From Datisca glomerata (taxonomy: Eukaryota; Streptophyta; Magnoliopsida; Cucurbitales; Datiscaceae), in NCBI GenBank assembly GCA_003255025.1, contig QANY01002466.1, positions 372,001 through 436,000 of the forward strand: a stretch of DNA of 64,000 nt, given 5' to 3'. Positions within the stretch are counted from its first letter, which is position 1. Each line of letters starts with the position of its first letter. Shown here one piece after another: positions 23,701 to 34,922 of this stretch. A program made the position numbers and the translations under genes. The notes below the pieces were generated by a model. The model ran no database searches and was not told the origin of the DNA. It saw only the letters and a program-made list of their open reading frames with translations.

Positions 23701-26294
23701 ATGTTTTACATTTTCAGAAACGCGTTCAGATGTGAGGATGTGAAGTGAGACAAAACAATTTTTTCATATACGCTCATCATTCAATATTAATGGGTTTGCT
23801 CCATTTTATGAGATTTTTTAACAAAAAAAATTATTTAATCGAGGTCGGTGTCGCGTTAGTATCAAAATAGAAAAGATGAGAGATAGAGATGAAATATAGA
23901 TATATTAAAAAAACGTAGTAAATTAAGGGTATAGAATGATAAAAGTTAAACCAATAACATAAAACATTTTTCGCCTCTTGATAAAATTCTTAGGAGAAAG
24001 GTATTTTTATAATTTCTCTGGAGAAAGGAATTTCTATAGTGAAAAAAGATATGTTCTAAAACTCATGAAAATCTGTATACAGTGAATTTAATTCTTTCAT
24101 TTCGTTTAGGTTCAATTCAAAATTAATTTAGAAAAATTAATTTTGAACATTTAAAAAATAAAAACATGGATGAGTATATCGAAAAAATTGAAAAATACAT
24201 ATTTTGCATATTTTTAAGAATTTTGGAAATTAAAAAGAGACAAATTCACTTGCTAGTTTGTCCAATATATATTAATTGTTGTTTAAAATATATAATATAT
24301 CTTCTGTGTTAGGTTTCCCCAAAAAAACTTCAATTTTACGGTTTGTATATGAATTGAGTTATTACTTAGGTTTTTAATGTCTATAATGATAAACTTTAAA
24401 TGATCTGCATATGGGTAGCTTTATTATTTGGGTTTTTAATGTCTACAATTGTGAAATTAAATGTCCTGCATAAAATTTAAACGGTTTGAATTTCTATCTA
24501 GTTTTGTAACTATTGACCATCGGGTACTGAATATGAATTTATGATTGAAATAATGTTTAGAAGTAGTATAGATAGTAGGACATGATGTTTTAATCTATAT
24601 CTATACCTAATGATAAATTAATAACTATACATGAAATAAAATAAAAATATGAAAACATACATATTGTCTCACAGAAATTCTATAGAGAAAAAAATATAAT
24701 ATCTTTTCTGGTAGTAGTTGTACTTTAATTTAATCGTGTATTATAACCAATTAATGAGTATTATTTCTATTATGCAATTAATGAGTATAATTTGTTTGGT
24801 GAAATAAAATGATAATTAGAATTTAATTGAGTTGAAGTTTTAAAAAAAATTTATCAACACTTAATTGTGCAATTATTATGGATTTTCCCACTAGAATTTT
24901 TTTGGGTTGGTTAATGTTTTTTTACTTCGGTTGGTTAATGTTAGATGATGATAATGTTAACGAGATGCCAACCTAGTTGAGATGTCCTTGTAAATGTCCT
25001 GATGGACCTATTAAGGAATCTGTAGAAAATTTAAAGAATTGTGTGGATAGAAGAATGGTCAACTAAATGTTTTTCAAAAATCCATACATTTTAGAAGTAC
25101 TAGAATGAATCCCAAGAGACAAGAAATTTCGAATAAGATTAATTGCAGTAGAAAGCTACCCAACTTATCCAATTACATATATAATCACTAAGAAGCTAAC
25201 GTTCCTGGTTAATTGTAATTAGAGTTCATTGCATATCTTATAGGAAGTTGTAGTTGTTTTAGTATCAATAGGTTCACACTGAAGATAAAATCATAGTATT
25301 ATAAGTCACAATGTGTTGAACCAAGAGTGATTCTTCTCTTCCACCTAAAAATGTTCAATTAGGTTGGACACTGTAAAACAGATGTAAACTGAGATTATCT
25401 ACTAAAAGAATATGTGAGTCTTCAATCCCATCTCAAAAAAGAATTTGTTCCATCTCAGAGAAGCATACAACATAGCAACTTCCCTTCGACATGTTGATAG
25501 CTTCATATTCCAAGTGAAAAACTTTGAAAGAGCATCAGTAAACAAAAAGATGGTGGTTTAAAAGATAAAATAGCAAGTAAAAGACATTTAATTAATGCTA
25601 GTAGGAAGAAACAAATTTGGAATGATTGGTTACTCAAGATAGGCAGACCCTTAAATAGGAGAAATCCTGCTAGTAGAAAGAAGAACGTGGTACGCTATTC
25701 AGAGTCAGACTCACACTAATGTAACCATTCTCATAACACAAATACATTTTAATAATTTCATCAATGAAAAAGTCTGAATTGAAATCGAACTAAACAAGAG
25801 TAAGAAGAATGCACACACCTTATAAGAAGACAACACATAGTGAAAGAAAATCTTTATACGTGGATATCATAGATGCCAATAGACCAAAAGTATTATGTCA
25901 TCCGACAAAAATCTTTCGAAGTCACCTCTAACTGTCTAATTTTCAATATCTTATATTTCAGAACTAGTGGTACAGTTTCTTTATTCGTTAAATAAAATCT
26001 CATTTACCATCCAAAAAGTGGGAAAACTACAAAGGTGAATCATGCACCTGCCAATTAAGTTTAGAATCTACACTAGCATGAAGATATACAGTAATTTGTT
26101 ATCATTTGTCATGAGAGATCCTTGGCGCGATGTTGGAGCTCGATGACAGCCTTTTGCTAAATGATTCTTAAATAATAGTGAAATTCAGGGATAGTTCTTT
26201 CACATCACCATCATAGTTCTATATGGTAATAAAACATATGAAGATTAGCAACTGAATATATACATGTAATTGTACATGCGCACTCTATAGAAAG
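23701..26294. other. AT-rich intergenic DNA
   Basis: About 2.6 kb without a convincing gene. A plus-strand stretch at about 25590-25719 stays open for some 40 codons (KQIWNDWLLKIGRP, ending SESDSH), but it has no start, splice context or recognisable domain. No repeat pair within the window was noticed. Confidence 0.5.
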
Positions 26295-26768
26295 ACCTTA
26301 GAAGAGTGTTAATCCTCAATAGCTCATACATGTTGATCTATTTGGATTTGAAGTGAGCACATCACAAGCGTCCCCCAGTGAATACAGGAAGAACACGATC
26401 CCCTAGTTTTAAACCAATCAGGCGTTCACCAACACCCTTGTAAGTCCTACATTTCACATTTCAATTCATATTAACACAATTAAATCTACCAAAAGGGAAC
26501 ATATAAATTTTTATTTTGACAATGTACCCTCATGTTTGATATGAGTATCAAGTGATTTTTACAGGCAAATTGCTATCTACGGGGAAAAAAGAAGAGAAGA
26601 TAGGTATTTGGTGTTGAAATGAGACCACCTGAGTTTCCCATAAATAGAGTGCACCAACGTGAAAAAAATTAGTAAAGAGGATACTAACGCGAATGTCATC
26701 AGCATGTGGTGACGCCACCTCCACTTCTTCAATCTCCAATGGCTTCCTTGCTTTCCATGCCACCGGGG
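26295..26768 (-). pseudogene. Alcohol dehydrogenase (class P, ADH1-like) pseudogene, two exons
   Basis: Exon-like 26768-26629 follows an acceptor (ATGTAG), reads VAWKARKPLEIEEVEVASP and then FHVGALYLWETQ, and ends in a GT donor at the position where plant ADH exon 2 ends. Exon-like 26446-26295 reads GVGERLIGLKLGDRVLPVFT, then after a frame slip and a stop CAHFKSK and LLRINT, matching the next ADH exon including the structural zinc lobe. Family knowledge: plant ADH uses a Cys in CHTD for catalytic zinc and four Cys in the lobe. Here CHT is FHV, and two lobe Cys are Phe and Tyr. The start of the second exon (the GHEA region) is absent. Dead copy; no further exons were recognised. Confidence 0.8.
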
Positions 26769-26819
26769 CTACATCATGTGAAAATCCAATTGCTCAGCTA
26801 ACAAACTGAATCAGAAATC

Positions 26820-27437
26820 AGGAAAGGAAAGACCTTAAAGCAGACCTCATCTCCCACGAATCAACGAAGCAATAAATCAAACAATCCAGGTTGTATAAGA
26901 GATTGAGAAACAAAATAAAATAGGAATGACATAAGGTTAGATAAGAAAACTCAAAGCAATCCAAATCTGTAATAACCACACCTATTATACTGGATGACAG
27001 AATGGGCTTAACTTTTACCTTACAGTTAAGCACAATCAGAAGCAAGCTTGTACTGACTTTACTTGCGAGGTGATTCAGATCTCCACGTGCACAAACACCC
27101 TACAAAGGAATCAAAATCAACGAACAATCAAAGAGAATCCCACGTATAAGCTCTGATTTCCCCCTAATTTTAGACCAAAAAACGTGTCTAGTGAAGATAG
27201 AAGTGAAAGAAGAGCATTTACCATCCCCACGTACTTGAACAGCGCTGACAATAGAGGGAGTGACGCGAGAACAACGTCGAGCAGGTGAGGAAACGTTGCT
27301 GCCTGAGTGTGTGAATGAATAAAAAACGAACAAGAGGAAAAGAAAGGAAAAGAAATGGGATGACATGTTCGGGGTTAGGAGTAAAATGGGAAGAAAAACT
27401 TCCATTGCCAATCCCATTCCCAACAGCCCATACCAAA
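26820..27437 (-). other. Possible upstream region of the ADH pseudogene
   Basis: Minus-strand sequence is moderately GC-rich with a TTTCTTTTCC-rich stretch and two overlapping open frames (107 and 72 codons), neither with a domain I know. A GT at about 27233 (CAAGTACGTGG) could be a donor. It may be 5' UTR or promoter of the former gene, or unrelated sequence. Confidence 0.25.
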
Positions 27438-28783
27438 AGTCACTATTAAGGGTATTGAAAAACCCAAAACACCCTTAAAAACTCTGCTTGAAATATGAAA
27501 ACATTCTTAATCACTACTAAATAAGCAAATACTTTTATGTAATAAAGGGACCATTACGAGGGCATTATGGTAAATGGAGCGGAGGGGTGCTATAAAGTTG
27601 ATGATTCACTCTTTTAGTATAAGTGTGATAAGATATAGCAACAATAAATAATACGTCTCTCTTTATACACGTCTATAAAAGATGTGAGACCACTTTAATA
27701 TACACTAGTCAATCGTGTTTCTTATCGTATTTGGTTTGATCTGATTCATTTTGGTGTTTTAATTTGTTGTTTATATTGACTCTTGTTAATTAGTTTTCTT
27801 GTTGATGAATTTTATTCTCTCAAAAAGTTAAAAAAGATTTGAACTATTCTTTTCAATATTAAATTATTCAATTACACAATTCTTTGATGTAATTTGATCT
27901 ATTTAAATTAATTTATCTTTGAATTTCTTACAACTCGTATATTTTTAATAATTAGAATAGTAAATGTGATTTTGGTAGAGAGAATACCAGGAGACGTATC
28001 AATTCAGAATTTCATATAATAGTGAGGGCATGTGTCAAAAAATGATTTCCTCTCTTAGTCCCATTTATATATATTATAGACTTAAAAAATGTAAAAAAAA
28101 AAAGATTTAAAGTATTAATTTCAATATCATTTTTTAAATAAAATTCGATCTATTTAAACTAATTTATCTTTTATTACAACTAATATATTGTTAATAATTA
28201 ACATGATAAATGTGATTTTGATAGAACGAATACCAAAATACATATTAACTTGAAATTTCATATAATAATAAGGATAATTTATGTCTAAAAATATTTCTCC
28301 TTCCTAAACCTCATTCAGAAATAGTTTTGAATATACCCTCATAATCTACTGAACCCTCATCCCCCGCATCTTTCCCACCCCACTGCTTGTTTCCTTAATT
28401 TCTTGTCGTCGTCTTTTTTTTTTCTTCTCTCCAGCTGGTCCCAAAGTTGATTATTTCTCTATAATAATCTGTATAATAAAATGAGATAATTAAGAGGAAA
28501 CAAAAACACTATTATAGCTCCGACTGTTACCATAGCATGCTATGGTATCATCAACCATATTTTGATCCATTCCACCCACATAAAATCATACTTAAGAAAC
28601 TTACTTTTACGAATAATAATATCCGCAAACAGCTACTACGAAGCCATGAGCCACAAACTCCTCTTTGCAGTTATTGCATAATTCTATGGGTATATGATTC
28701 GAAGATCACCACTTTCATCCACCCAACACTTAAAAGCAAAATCAACTTCGTCTTTGAAAGCAACTAACTCAACCTACACCACA
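27438..28783. other. AT-rich intergenic DNA
   Basis: Two stretches (about 27800-28020 and 28060-28270) share repeated wording, for example AATTTGATCTATTTAAATTAA against AATTCGATCTATTTAAACTA and ATAATTA...TAAATGTGATTTTG, so they look like an old tandem duplication of roughly 240 bases. No gene seen. Confidence 0.45.
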
Positions 28784-30025
28784 ATTCTTTTTATGGGTGT
28801 TCAAAAATCGTCCAGGTTGTTTAATCCAATCCAGACTAATTTGAAGTTGATTGGTCTAGACAATTTTTTTCTCATATATGGTCGGTCCGGTCCTCCTTTT
28901 AGAGAAAACTGAATTTTTAGTTCGGTCTAGAATTTCAGTTCATTCTAGACCGGACTGACCGTATGTATGTGTATGTATATCTCTTTTTTAGGTTATAGCC
29001 CTTAGACGCCTCCGTCTCCCTCAGTTGCCTCTCCATCTCCCTCAGTCCCTCTAGCAGAATCAGAAATGGCACTTCCCTCTCCCTCTCCCTCAGTCCTTCT
29101 CGCAGAAATGACGCCTCACTCTCCCTCTTCCTCAGTCCATTTTGTAGTCGAGGTGCCTCCCTCTCTCTCTCCCTGAGTCCAATTTGTAGTCGTGGCGCCT
29201 CCCTCTCCCTCTCCCTCAGTCCATTTTGTAGTCGTGGCGCCTCCCTCTCCCTCAGTCCATTTTGTAGTCGTGGCGCCTCCCTCTCCCTCTCCCTCAGTCC
29301 CTCTCATGACGCCTCCCTCTCACTCTCCCTCTCGCGACCCCTCCCTCTCCCTCTCCCTCTCGTGACGCCTCCTTCTTCAGCCATGTAGGATTCTTGTCTT
29401 TCATTTTTGTCCTTCATCCAGTCTCCCTCTCGAATCTCGCCTGAAGAAGAAATCAAGCGCCTCTTTCTTCTTCGTACAGTCACCTCCTTCTTCTTCATTC
29501 AGTCTCCCTCTCGCTTGAAGAAGAAACTGACCGTGATCACCCAGCCTCGCCTCAAAGTCTCTAGCCCCTTGTCGACTTGACACTTGAGTAGGATTCTAGA
29601 TCTGTAATGTTGTTCGATATTTTTCTCTTTCTCATTTCTATCTTTTTTCCATTATTGGGTTTTTTCAATTTTTGCATAACTTTGTGTTTATGTTCTATAT
29701 TATGCAACTTCTAGATTAATATCAGCTTGTGTTTATGTTTATGTTATATATTCTAGTTATATATTGGCTTGTGTTTATGTTCCATTTCTTTGTATTGTGT
29801 ATCTACAATACGAAATTCTTGTCAAACTAGAGTTTATTGAGAAACTTTGTTTAAGACCGTAATACCGGACCAGATTGACCGTTGAAGTTCAATCTGGTCG
29901 GTTCAAAATTTTTGTAGTTTCTTGGTCGGTTCGGTCCTTCTATATGGAAGACCGTTATTTTCGGTCTGGTCTTATTTCCTCAAAAAATTCGACCAGACCG
30001 ACTGTTGAACACCCCTAATTCTTTT
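28784..30025. mobile_element. hAT-like non-autonomous element with 8-bp target duplication
   Basis: ATTCTTTT is repeated exactly at 28784-28791 and 30018-30025. Between them the element (28792-30017, 1226 bases) has terminal inverted repeats TATGGGTGTTCAA and, at the other end read in reverse, TAGGGGTGTTCAA (11 of 13 match). Subterminal GGTCGGTCCGGTC-type motifs also occur near both ends in inverted form. Eight-base duplications and short TIRs of this kind define the hAT superfamily. There is no transposase; the interior carries a CT-rich minisatellite (29000-29400). Confidence 0.9.
29000..29400. repeat. CT-rich minisatellite inside the hAT-like element
   Basis: Repeated units of roughly 36-48 bases combine CCTCCCTCTCCCTCTCCCT with TCAGTCCATTTTGTAGTCG. 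At least four recognisable copies lie between 29110 and 29310 and degenerate ones on both sides. Unit length varies by the number of CTCCCT steps, as expected from slippage. Confidence 0.85.
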
Positions 30026-30096
30026 ACTTAGGGAACCCAAACAAGCTCCAAGCCTATTTCTTGCACCACTCTGATAGCTCATCTACTTCTTTTATT

Positions 30097-30490
30097 TGTT
30101 ATATGCTATTGGGATTTCTCAACCCCAAAAGCTAAATTGTGATGTAAGGCCATCCCTCACACTTATTAACTAACTACAAATCCTTTCTACAATCGATGTG
30201 GAAAACCCCAACAATCTCCCATGTACAATGTGTTGTGAGTCGGGAAGCCAATGACTCACTTTACCCAGATTCACCACACATCAAATTATTGAGTTGGAGG
30301 GCCAAAAACTCACTTCACCTCGATTGGGCTCGAGACTTGTTGGTAAACTAGATCTGGCTTTGATACCAATGTTGGGTGCTATTGGGTCTTCTCAACCTCA
30401 AAAACTAGCTTGAGAAGTGGGGTTTTCACTCACACATATAAACTGACTGTCAATCCCTTTGGCAACTGATGTGGGATAACCCCCATAATC
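30097..30490 (-). mobile_element. TRIM (short LTR element), minus strand
   Basis: Two similar short LTRs flank a tiny interior. The LTR at 30213-30097 starts TGTTGGGG and ends CATATAACA; the one at about 30487-30373 ends CACCCAACA. The latter is followed on the minus strand by a tRNA-Met primer site TTGGTATCAAAGCC (about 30357-30372), then about 140 bases, then a purine tract (CATGGGAGAT) and the first LTR. About 117-base LTRs with PBS and PPT but no coding region define a TRIM. Confidence 0.8.
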
Positions 30491-30690
30491 TTTCCCGTCA
30501 CACTATCAAGACCTGATGTGTCAAATAATCATAGACTCAGTCCACCCGGATTCACCTACCATCGGGTCCTGAGTTAGATAATCCTCGACTCGCTTTACTT
30601 GGATCACCATACATCAGGATGTGAGTCAAGAAGCCAACGACTCACTTAACTCAGATTCATCACACATCATGATTGGGAATGATGGTACCA
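30491..30690 (-). repeat. Extra TRIM interior with about 45-base repeats
   Basis: Upstream of the second LTR (minus orientation) lies another purine tract (GGGAAAGAT) and interior sequence resembling that of the TRIM. It contains several degenerate units of the form GTGATGAATCTGAGTTAAGTG followed by AGTCGTTGGC. This suggests a tandem TRIM array (LTR-interior-LTR-interior) whose third LTR is lost or replaced at about 30690. Confidence 0.55.
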
Positions 30691-31099
30691 CTTATGGGAT
30701 TTTTACTCAAAATCACTATACACCATAGTTCAATATTACGTAGTCGATAAAAAATTATCAATATCAAAGTAAATTACTAAGTAGAGATAATAACCAATTT
30801 AACTAGAACAGTAAAAAATAGGAACACTGAATTTAACTGGAGATTGCTTAACAATTTTTTCTCTATTTTTTCTCAATTTTCTTCCACTCACCTCATGTCT
30901 CTATCTCTCTCTTTGTTGGACGCTAAGAAGCCCACGTTCTCTAAAATTCTTCATCTAATATATTATTAGATGAAGAATTTTATCTAGTGTGTGTCACTCA
31001 CACACACATGCCATACACCTCAAATTATATATGCCACTTAATTTTGGACTTTGCTTCCTTGGGCTTTAGGAAGCCATTCCTCCTCCAATACTAACAAAC
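30690..31099 (-). repeat. 3' LTR of an internally deleted copia
   Basis: On the minus strand a strong polypurine tract GGGAGGGGGAGTT precedes TGTTAGTATTGGAGG at 31099. The LTR runs about 410 bases to near 30690, where the TRIM sequence starts; its exact end is unsure. It contains a perfect 17-base inverted repeat with a 5-base spacer (30943-30959 and 30965-30981). Confidence 0.6.
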
Positions 31100-32861
31100 T
31101 CCCCCTCCCAACTAGTTGGAGGAGTCTATCTTACCCGTTGTCTTTTGGTATGCGTGATACTTCTTTTTAGGTAAGATTTTCTTCAACAACTTCACCAATT
31201 TTCCAGTGCGGTTCTCATGTAGAGCTTTCATCCCTTTCTGCATGGCTCTCTATCTACTTTCCTTGATGGCTATTTGTCTCAACCCTTTTATAATTCTCTG
31301 AATCTCCCCCTTAAGTAAAAAATACATCATCACATCGAGAACATCTAGTGGAGGATTGTCGCTCTGTACTAGACCTTTGTAGCTTGATAATCACATCAGC
31401 TGATGACACTAAAACTGGCTGAGCATCCTGTGTTGCTGACTTATCAATAACACTTCCATCAACACAATCACCATCAGTTCTCTACCATCACCATCCCTGG
31501 GAGATATATGAACTGGATTTAACTCAATTTTATCAAGTTGAGGTTTCTCAACTGTTGTCAAACCTACAATAGTTTGTTCATCGAGGAATTTCACATCTTA
31601 GCTTCGGCCAATTTTCTTCTATGTTGGATCACATTGTTTCTTGGGGCAATTCACTAGTGATAATCCTCTTCACTACTTTCACCAAACCCTTGGTGAGCTT
31701 CACAAATGTCAAGTAGTGCGTAGGCTTTTTCCTTCCTCTAGCTACTACCATTGACCCTTTGGTGAGTTTCCATTTACCTTCACCAAAATAATTGTGATAA
31801 CCCTCATCATCGAGCTGACCTGTAGAAATCAAGTTCAGTCGAATTCCTAGAACGTGTCTCACATTCTCGAGTAACCCCTATATTTGTCTCTAGACACACA
31901 TCTCCAATCTCTATAATCTTGGATGTACCATTATTCTCCATCTTCAAACACTAAAGTCACATGATATGTAAGGTGAGTGGAAGAAAAGTGTTGGCGCCAA
32001 CTATCAACTACAAAATATGTATCTAGGCATGTAGCATTCACCGAGTTCTCTAGTGATGCAATGGTCTAGGCATGTAACAAACATGTCTTAATTCATCGTT
32101 GCAATAGTCTTTGTTGAATCTTCACTCTTACCACCATTTTCCTTTTACTGCTTCCTTTTCAACATTCTGCACTCAAATTTCTTATGTCCCATCTTCTTGC
32201 AGTAAAAACACTTAACCTTTTTCCTATCAAAATCATTATGACTTCTCCCTCGGTTTTCTGTTATAAAAGCCTTTGATTGACTGACTGAAGAACCCAAGGA
32301 TTTCCTTCTTGTTTCTTCATTCAACAACTGCTATTAATCAAACTCATAGAGACTTGACCAAGGAGATTAATTACTCAGTGATACTACCAACATTTCTCGA
32401 ATACCTTGTAGAGAATTGAGAAGCAACAAGGCCTGAAGCTCATCGTCAATAACCATTTTCATCGAAGAAAGATGATTGACGATGCTCTGAATCTCATTCA
32501 ACTGCTTTGCGATTGAAGCGCCTTCTTTGTATTTTAGATTCACAAGCTTTTGTATCAGAAAAGCTTTATTTTCAGCTATTTTTCTCTCATAAAGCTCTTC
32601 TAACTTCATCCACAAAGAGTGTGCAGAGGTTTTACTAGCTATATGGTGATATATGTTATCAACCACCCATTGTTGAATATAACTGATGACTTGTCAGTTC
32701 AATAATTCTCAATCTTCTTTACTCATATTTGTTGGCTTCACAGTATCACCTTTAATGGAAGCTTGAAACTTTTTGCAGTGAAGAAGATCCTCTATTTTTC
32801 CTCTCCACAATTTCCAATTAGTACAATTCATACTAATCATTCTGCTTGTATTAACATCCAT
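31100..32861 (-). pseudogene. Copia gag-pol with large internal deletions
   Basis: An ATG at 32861 opens gag (MDVNTSRMISM, CTNWKLWRGKIEDLL). The UBN2-type gag core is at 32666-32367 (YHHIASKTSAHSLWMKLEEL) and an intact-looking zinc knuckle CFYCKKMGHKKFEC at about 32220-32170. The protease/pre-integrase region is at 31862-31629 (LGIRLNLISTGQLDDEGYHN). Then the integrase core is missing and the frame moves to the linker (31594-31409) and a short RT start (ALHENRTGKLVKLLKK, about 31230), which passes directly into the polypurine tract. The RT core and RNase H are gone. It could not move itself. Confidence 0.85.
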
Positions 32862-32871
32862 AATCACTTAC

Positions 32872-32975
32872 TGGGTGTTATTGAGCCTTCTCAACCTCAA
32901 AAACTAGCTTGAGACGTGAGGCTTTCCCTCACACTTATTAACTGATTGACAAAACCTTCCATGATAACCCCAACA
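32872..32975 (-). repeat. TRIM-type LTR immediately upstream of the copia gag
   Basis: On the minus strand it runs TGTTGGGGTTATC ... TTAATAAGTGTGAGGG ... AATAACACCCA and is clearly related to the TRIM LTRs at 30097 and 30373. It ends 10 bases before the gag ATG, so the usual primer site is missing. It does not resemble the 3' LTR at 31099. Flanks show no target duplication. Confidence 0.7.
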
Positions 32976-33009
32976 TTATCAAGTATGCAACAACACTAAA
33001 TTTTGATAA

Positions 33010-33260
33010 ACCATAATTAGGAGGATTCCATGGCGAAGAAACTTTGATTTTTCTACTAGATGCATGGATATATACCGTTGTTTTTAGGGAACTCAACAAA
33101 AGTCTGCCCGTAAAGGCTCAATTTCTTTCTTGCATTGTAGTTGATAGACATTGGAATAGTCTACTTCCCTTCAAAGACCATAGCATTTCTAGCCTGCCAA
33201 ATGTTCTATATAAAAAACATGCAGAATAATTATCGGTCTCCTCGTTTCCACCAGAACGCT
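33010..33260 (-). pseudogene. LINE ORF2 C-terminal scrap
   Basis: Minus-strand frames give NIWQARNAMVFEGK, a motif of the C-terminal end of plant L1 ORF2 just after the zf-RVT domain, preceded by WWKRGDR. It is short, with stops, and no other LINE part adjoins it. Confidence 0.6.
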
Positions 33261-34160
33261 AAGTTGCATCGTGACAATGAGAACCAAATTAAAATATGGG
33301 CGAATTTGACAATTTTTAGTAATTAGAAAGAAGCTTATCAGTAAAACCCATCAGCATATCTATATGCTTTCCATTTACATCTATACTCACATCGTCCCCC
33401 ACTAGCACACAATCAAAATAGAAACAATGGTGACAAATATCCCGAGCTGTCTAATTTCATCAATTCACAATCCTCCCAAGTTAGCCCTAGCCTCCTCGAC
33501 TCGTAGAAATAATATGAGAAACTCTATGAAATGATAATGGGGAAGCGACGATAAATAATATGATGAAGATCAAGGAGACGATGTCAACAAAGAGATTGGT
33601 GAGATAAGTGGTCCTACAATGACTCAGAATGACACAATCGATGCTCCGACATCATTAATGTGAATTAATTTCAAATCAATAACATTTGAGATAAACGTAA
33701 TGATCCTTCAAATTTGAGTGTGTGCATTGTGATTTTGTATTCAAATGATTTTTTAGGTGTTTTTTAGGTCTATATGTTTAATACTTGAAAATTAGGCATT
33801 AGAAATGATGGTAAAATTCAAATGGTCATGTCTTGTTCACGTACCATTCAAGTTCTAATTAAAGGATACTTCATAATTTATGACAATTGTTTTATAAGAG
33901 GATGAAATCGAACAACGGCTGAAAGTGAAGGAGATAAAACAGGGCTTGCTGAATTTTATTTTGTTGAACCAATTTGGGACCAATCAATAATGAAGAAGAA
34001 ATCGTGGTTATTTTGAGAGGAAAACATGGATGTAGGTTTAATAATAAAGTTGAAGACCATGATTTTTTTATAAGATTTCAAAGCCATTGAGATAATTTGA
34101 TGGATTGAGAAAGTTTAGGTATTAATATGAAAGAAATTAAAATTTAGGAGGTGATAGATT
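33261..34160. other. AT-rich intergenic DNA
   Basis: No coding frame or repeat pair recognised in about 900 bases. Confidence 0.5.
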
Positions 34161-34164
34161 TTTG

Positions 34165-34395
34165 GTAGAACTACAAAAATGATTCATTTTCCAGTTCAAA
34201 TTATAAAAATGTCCAGAAAACATTTTTATTGCAAAAATGGCCGAAATATGATAAATAATTTATTTTCCACCGTGTAATTTTGGTTAAATAAATTATTCAC
34301 TTCGATTATTTCGGTCATTTTTGCAATTAAAAAAATTCTGTCATTTTTGCAGTTGGAACTTGAAAGTTGGCTTTCCATGTCATTTTTCATAGATT
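34165..34395. mobile_element. MITE-like palindromic element, copy A
   Basis: The two halves are imperfect inverted repeats of about 50 bases: the left end has ACAAAAATGATTCATTTTCC and then AAAAATGTCCAG, and the right end read in reverse has GAAAAATGACATGGAAAGCC and then AAAAATGACAG. A relative lies at 51243-51425. There is no coding capacity. Superfamily not determined because target duplications are unclear. Confidence 0.6.
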
Positions 34396-34832
34396 TTTTC
34401 ATCTAAGATATTATTATTAACAAAATAATGAATTCCCTCGCTAAGAGAGATGTGATCCTTGTTTGATCTTATTAATATCCACTTTACTTGAATTAGTAAT
34501 GAGATGTAAATATCAAAAGTTCAGTCTGAAATTGGAAGGAGATAGATTGTTTAAAATGAAAATTAGTAATTGAAATTACTAATGGAGGTTACAGAAAATC
34601 GGAGCTAGAGTCTACATCTTGGAACCAAGCCAATTCTAGAGCAGCCTTGTGATAATGGAATCAACCAGCAAAAAGCATTAAGGTTGCAAAAGACTAATGC
34701 ACCAAATGCAGTTCAATAGAGTTGTAATTCACTAGTTATATAAAGTTGCTAAGATTTGTCACTATCGCTTTGAGAGCTCTCTTCTTTTAGGGTCTTCTTC
34801 TCCTTCGTTCTGAAACTTCTCCCAAAATCTAA
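34396..34832. other. Non-coding, leader-like DNA
   Basis: AT-rich, then a stretch (about 34740-34830) with TATATAAAG and a CT-rich TTCTTCTCCTTCG part that looks like a 5' untranslated leader. Confidence 0.35.
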
Positions 34833-34922
34833 ATGGATGAAATAGCAGCTAAATGGCATTCCCTCTCTCTCATAGAAGGCTACAGTACGCCTAAAATCAT
34901 CCCTAAAATGTCAAATGCCTAA
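34833..34922 (+). pseudogene. Possible LINE ORF1 N terminus
   Basis: An ATG at 34833 opens 29 codons starting MDEIAAKWHSLSLIEG, which resembles the opening of plant LINE ORF1 proteins (acidic-aromatic start followed by SLSL/LTL). It then hits a stop after a partial repeat of CCTAAAATCATCCCT. The leader-like sequence upstream agrees. Weak call based on a short motif. Confidence 0.3.

Noticed and set aside
28537..28767. 76-codon plus-strand frame left of the hAT-like element
   Set aside because: No domain, no splice context, composition ordinary for AT-rich DNA.
29116..29583. Overlapping minus-strand frames encoding Gly/Glu/Thr repeats (GATTTKWTEGE)
   Set aside because: They are produced by the CT-rich minisatellite inside a hAT-like element; unit lengths vary and there is no conserved start or context.
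30097..30490. Cassandra-type TRIM carrying 5S rRNA promoter sequence
   Set aside because: No 5S box A or box C wording in either short LTR.
32872..32975. Simple solo TRIM LTR insertion
   Set aside because: The bases next to the two ends do not match, so no target duplication supports a separate insertion.
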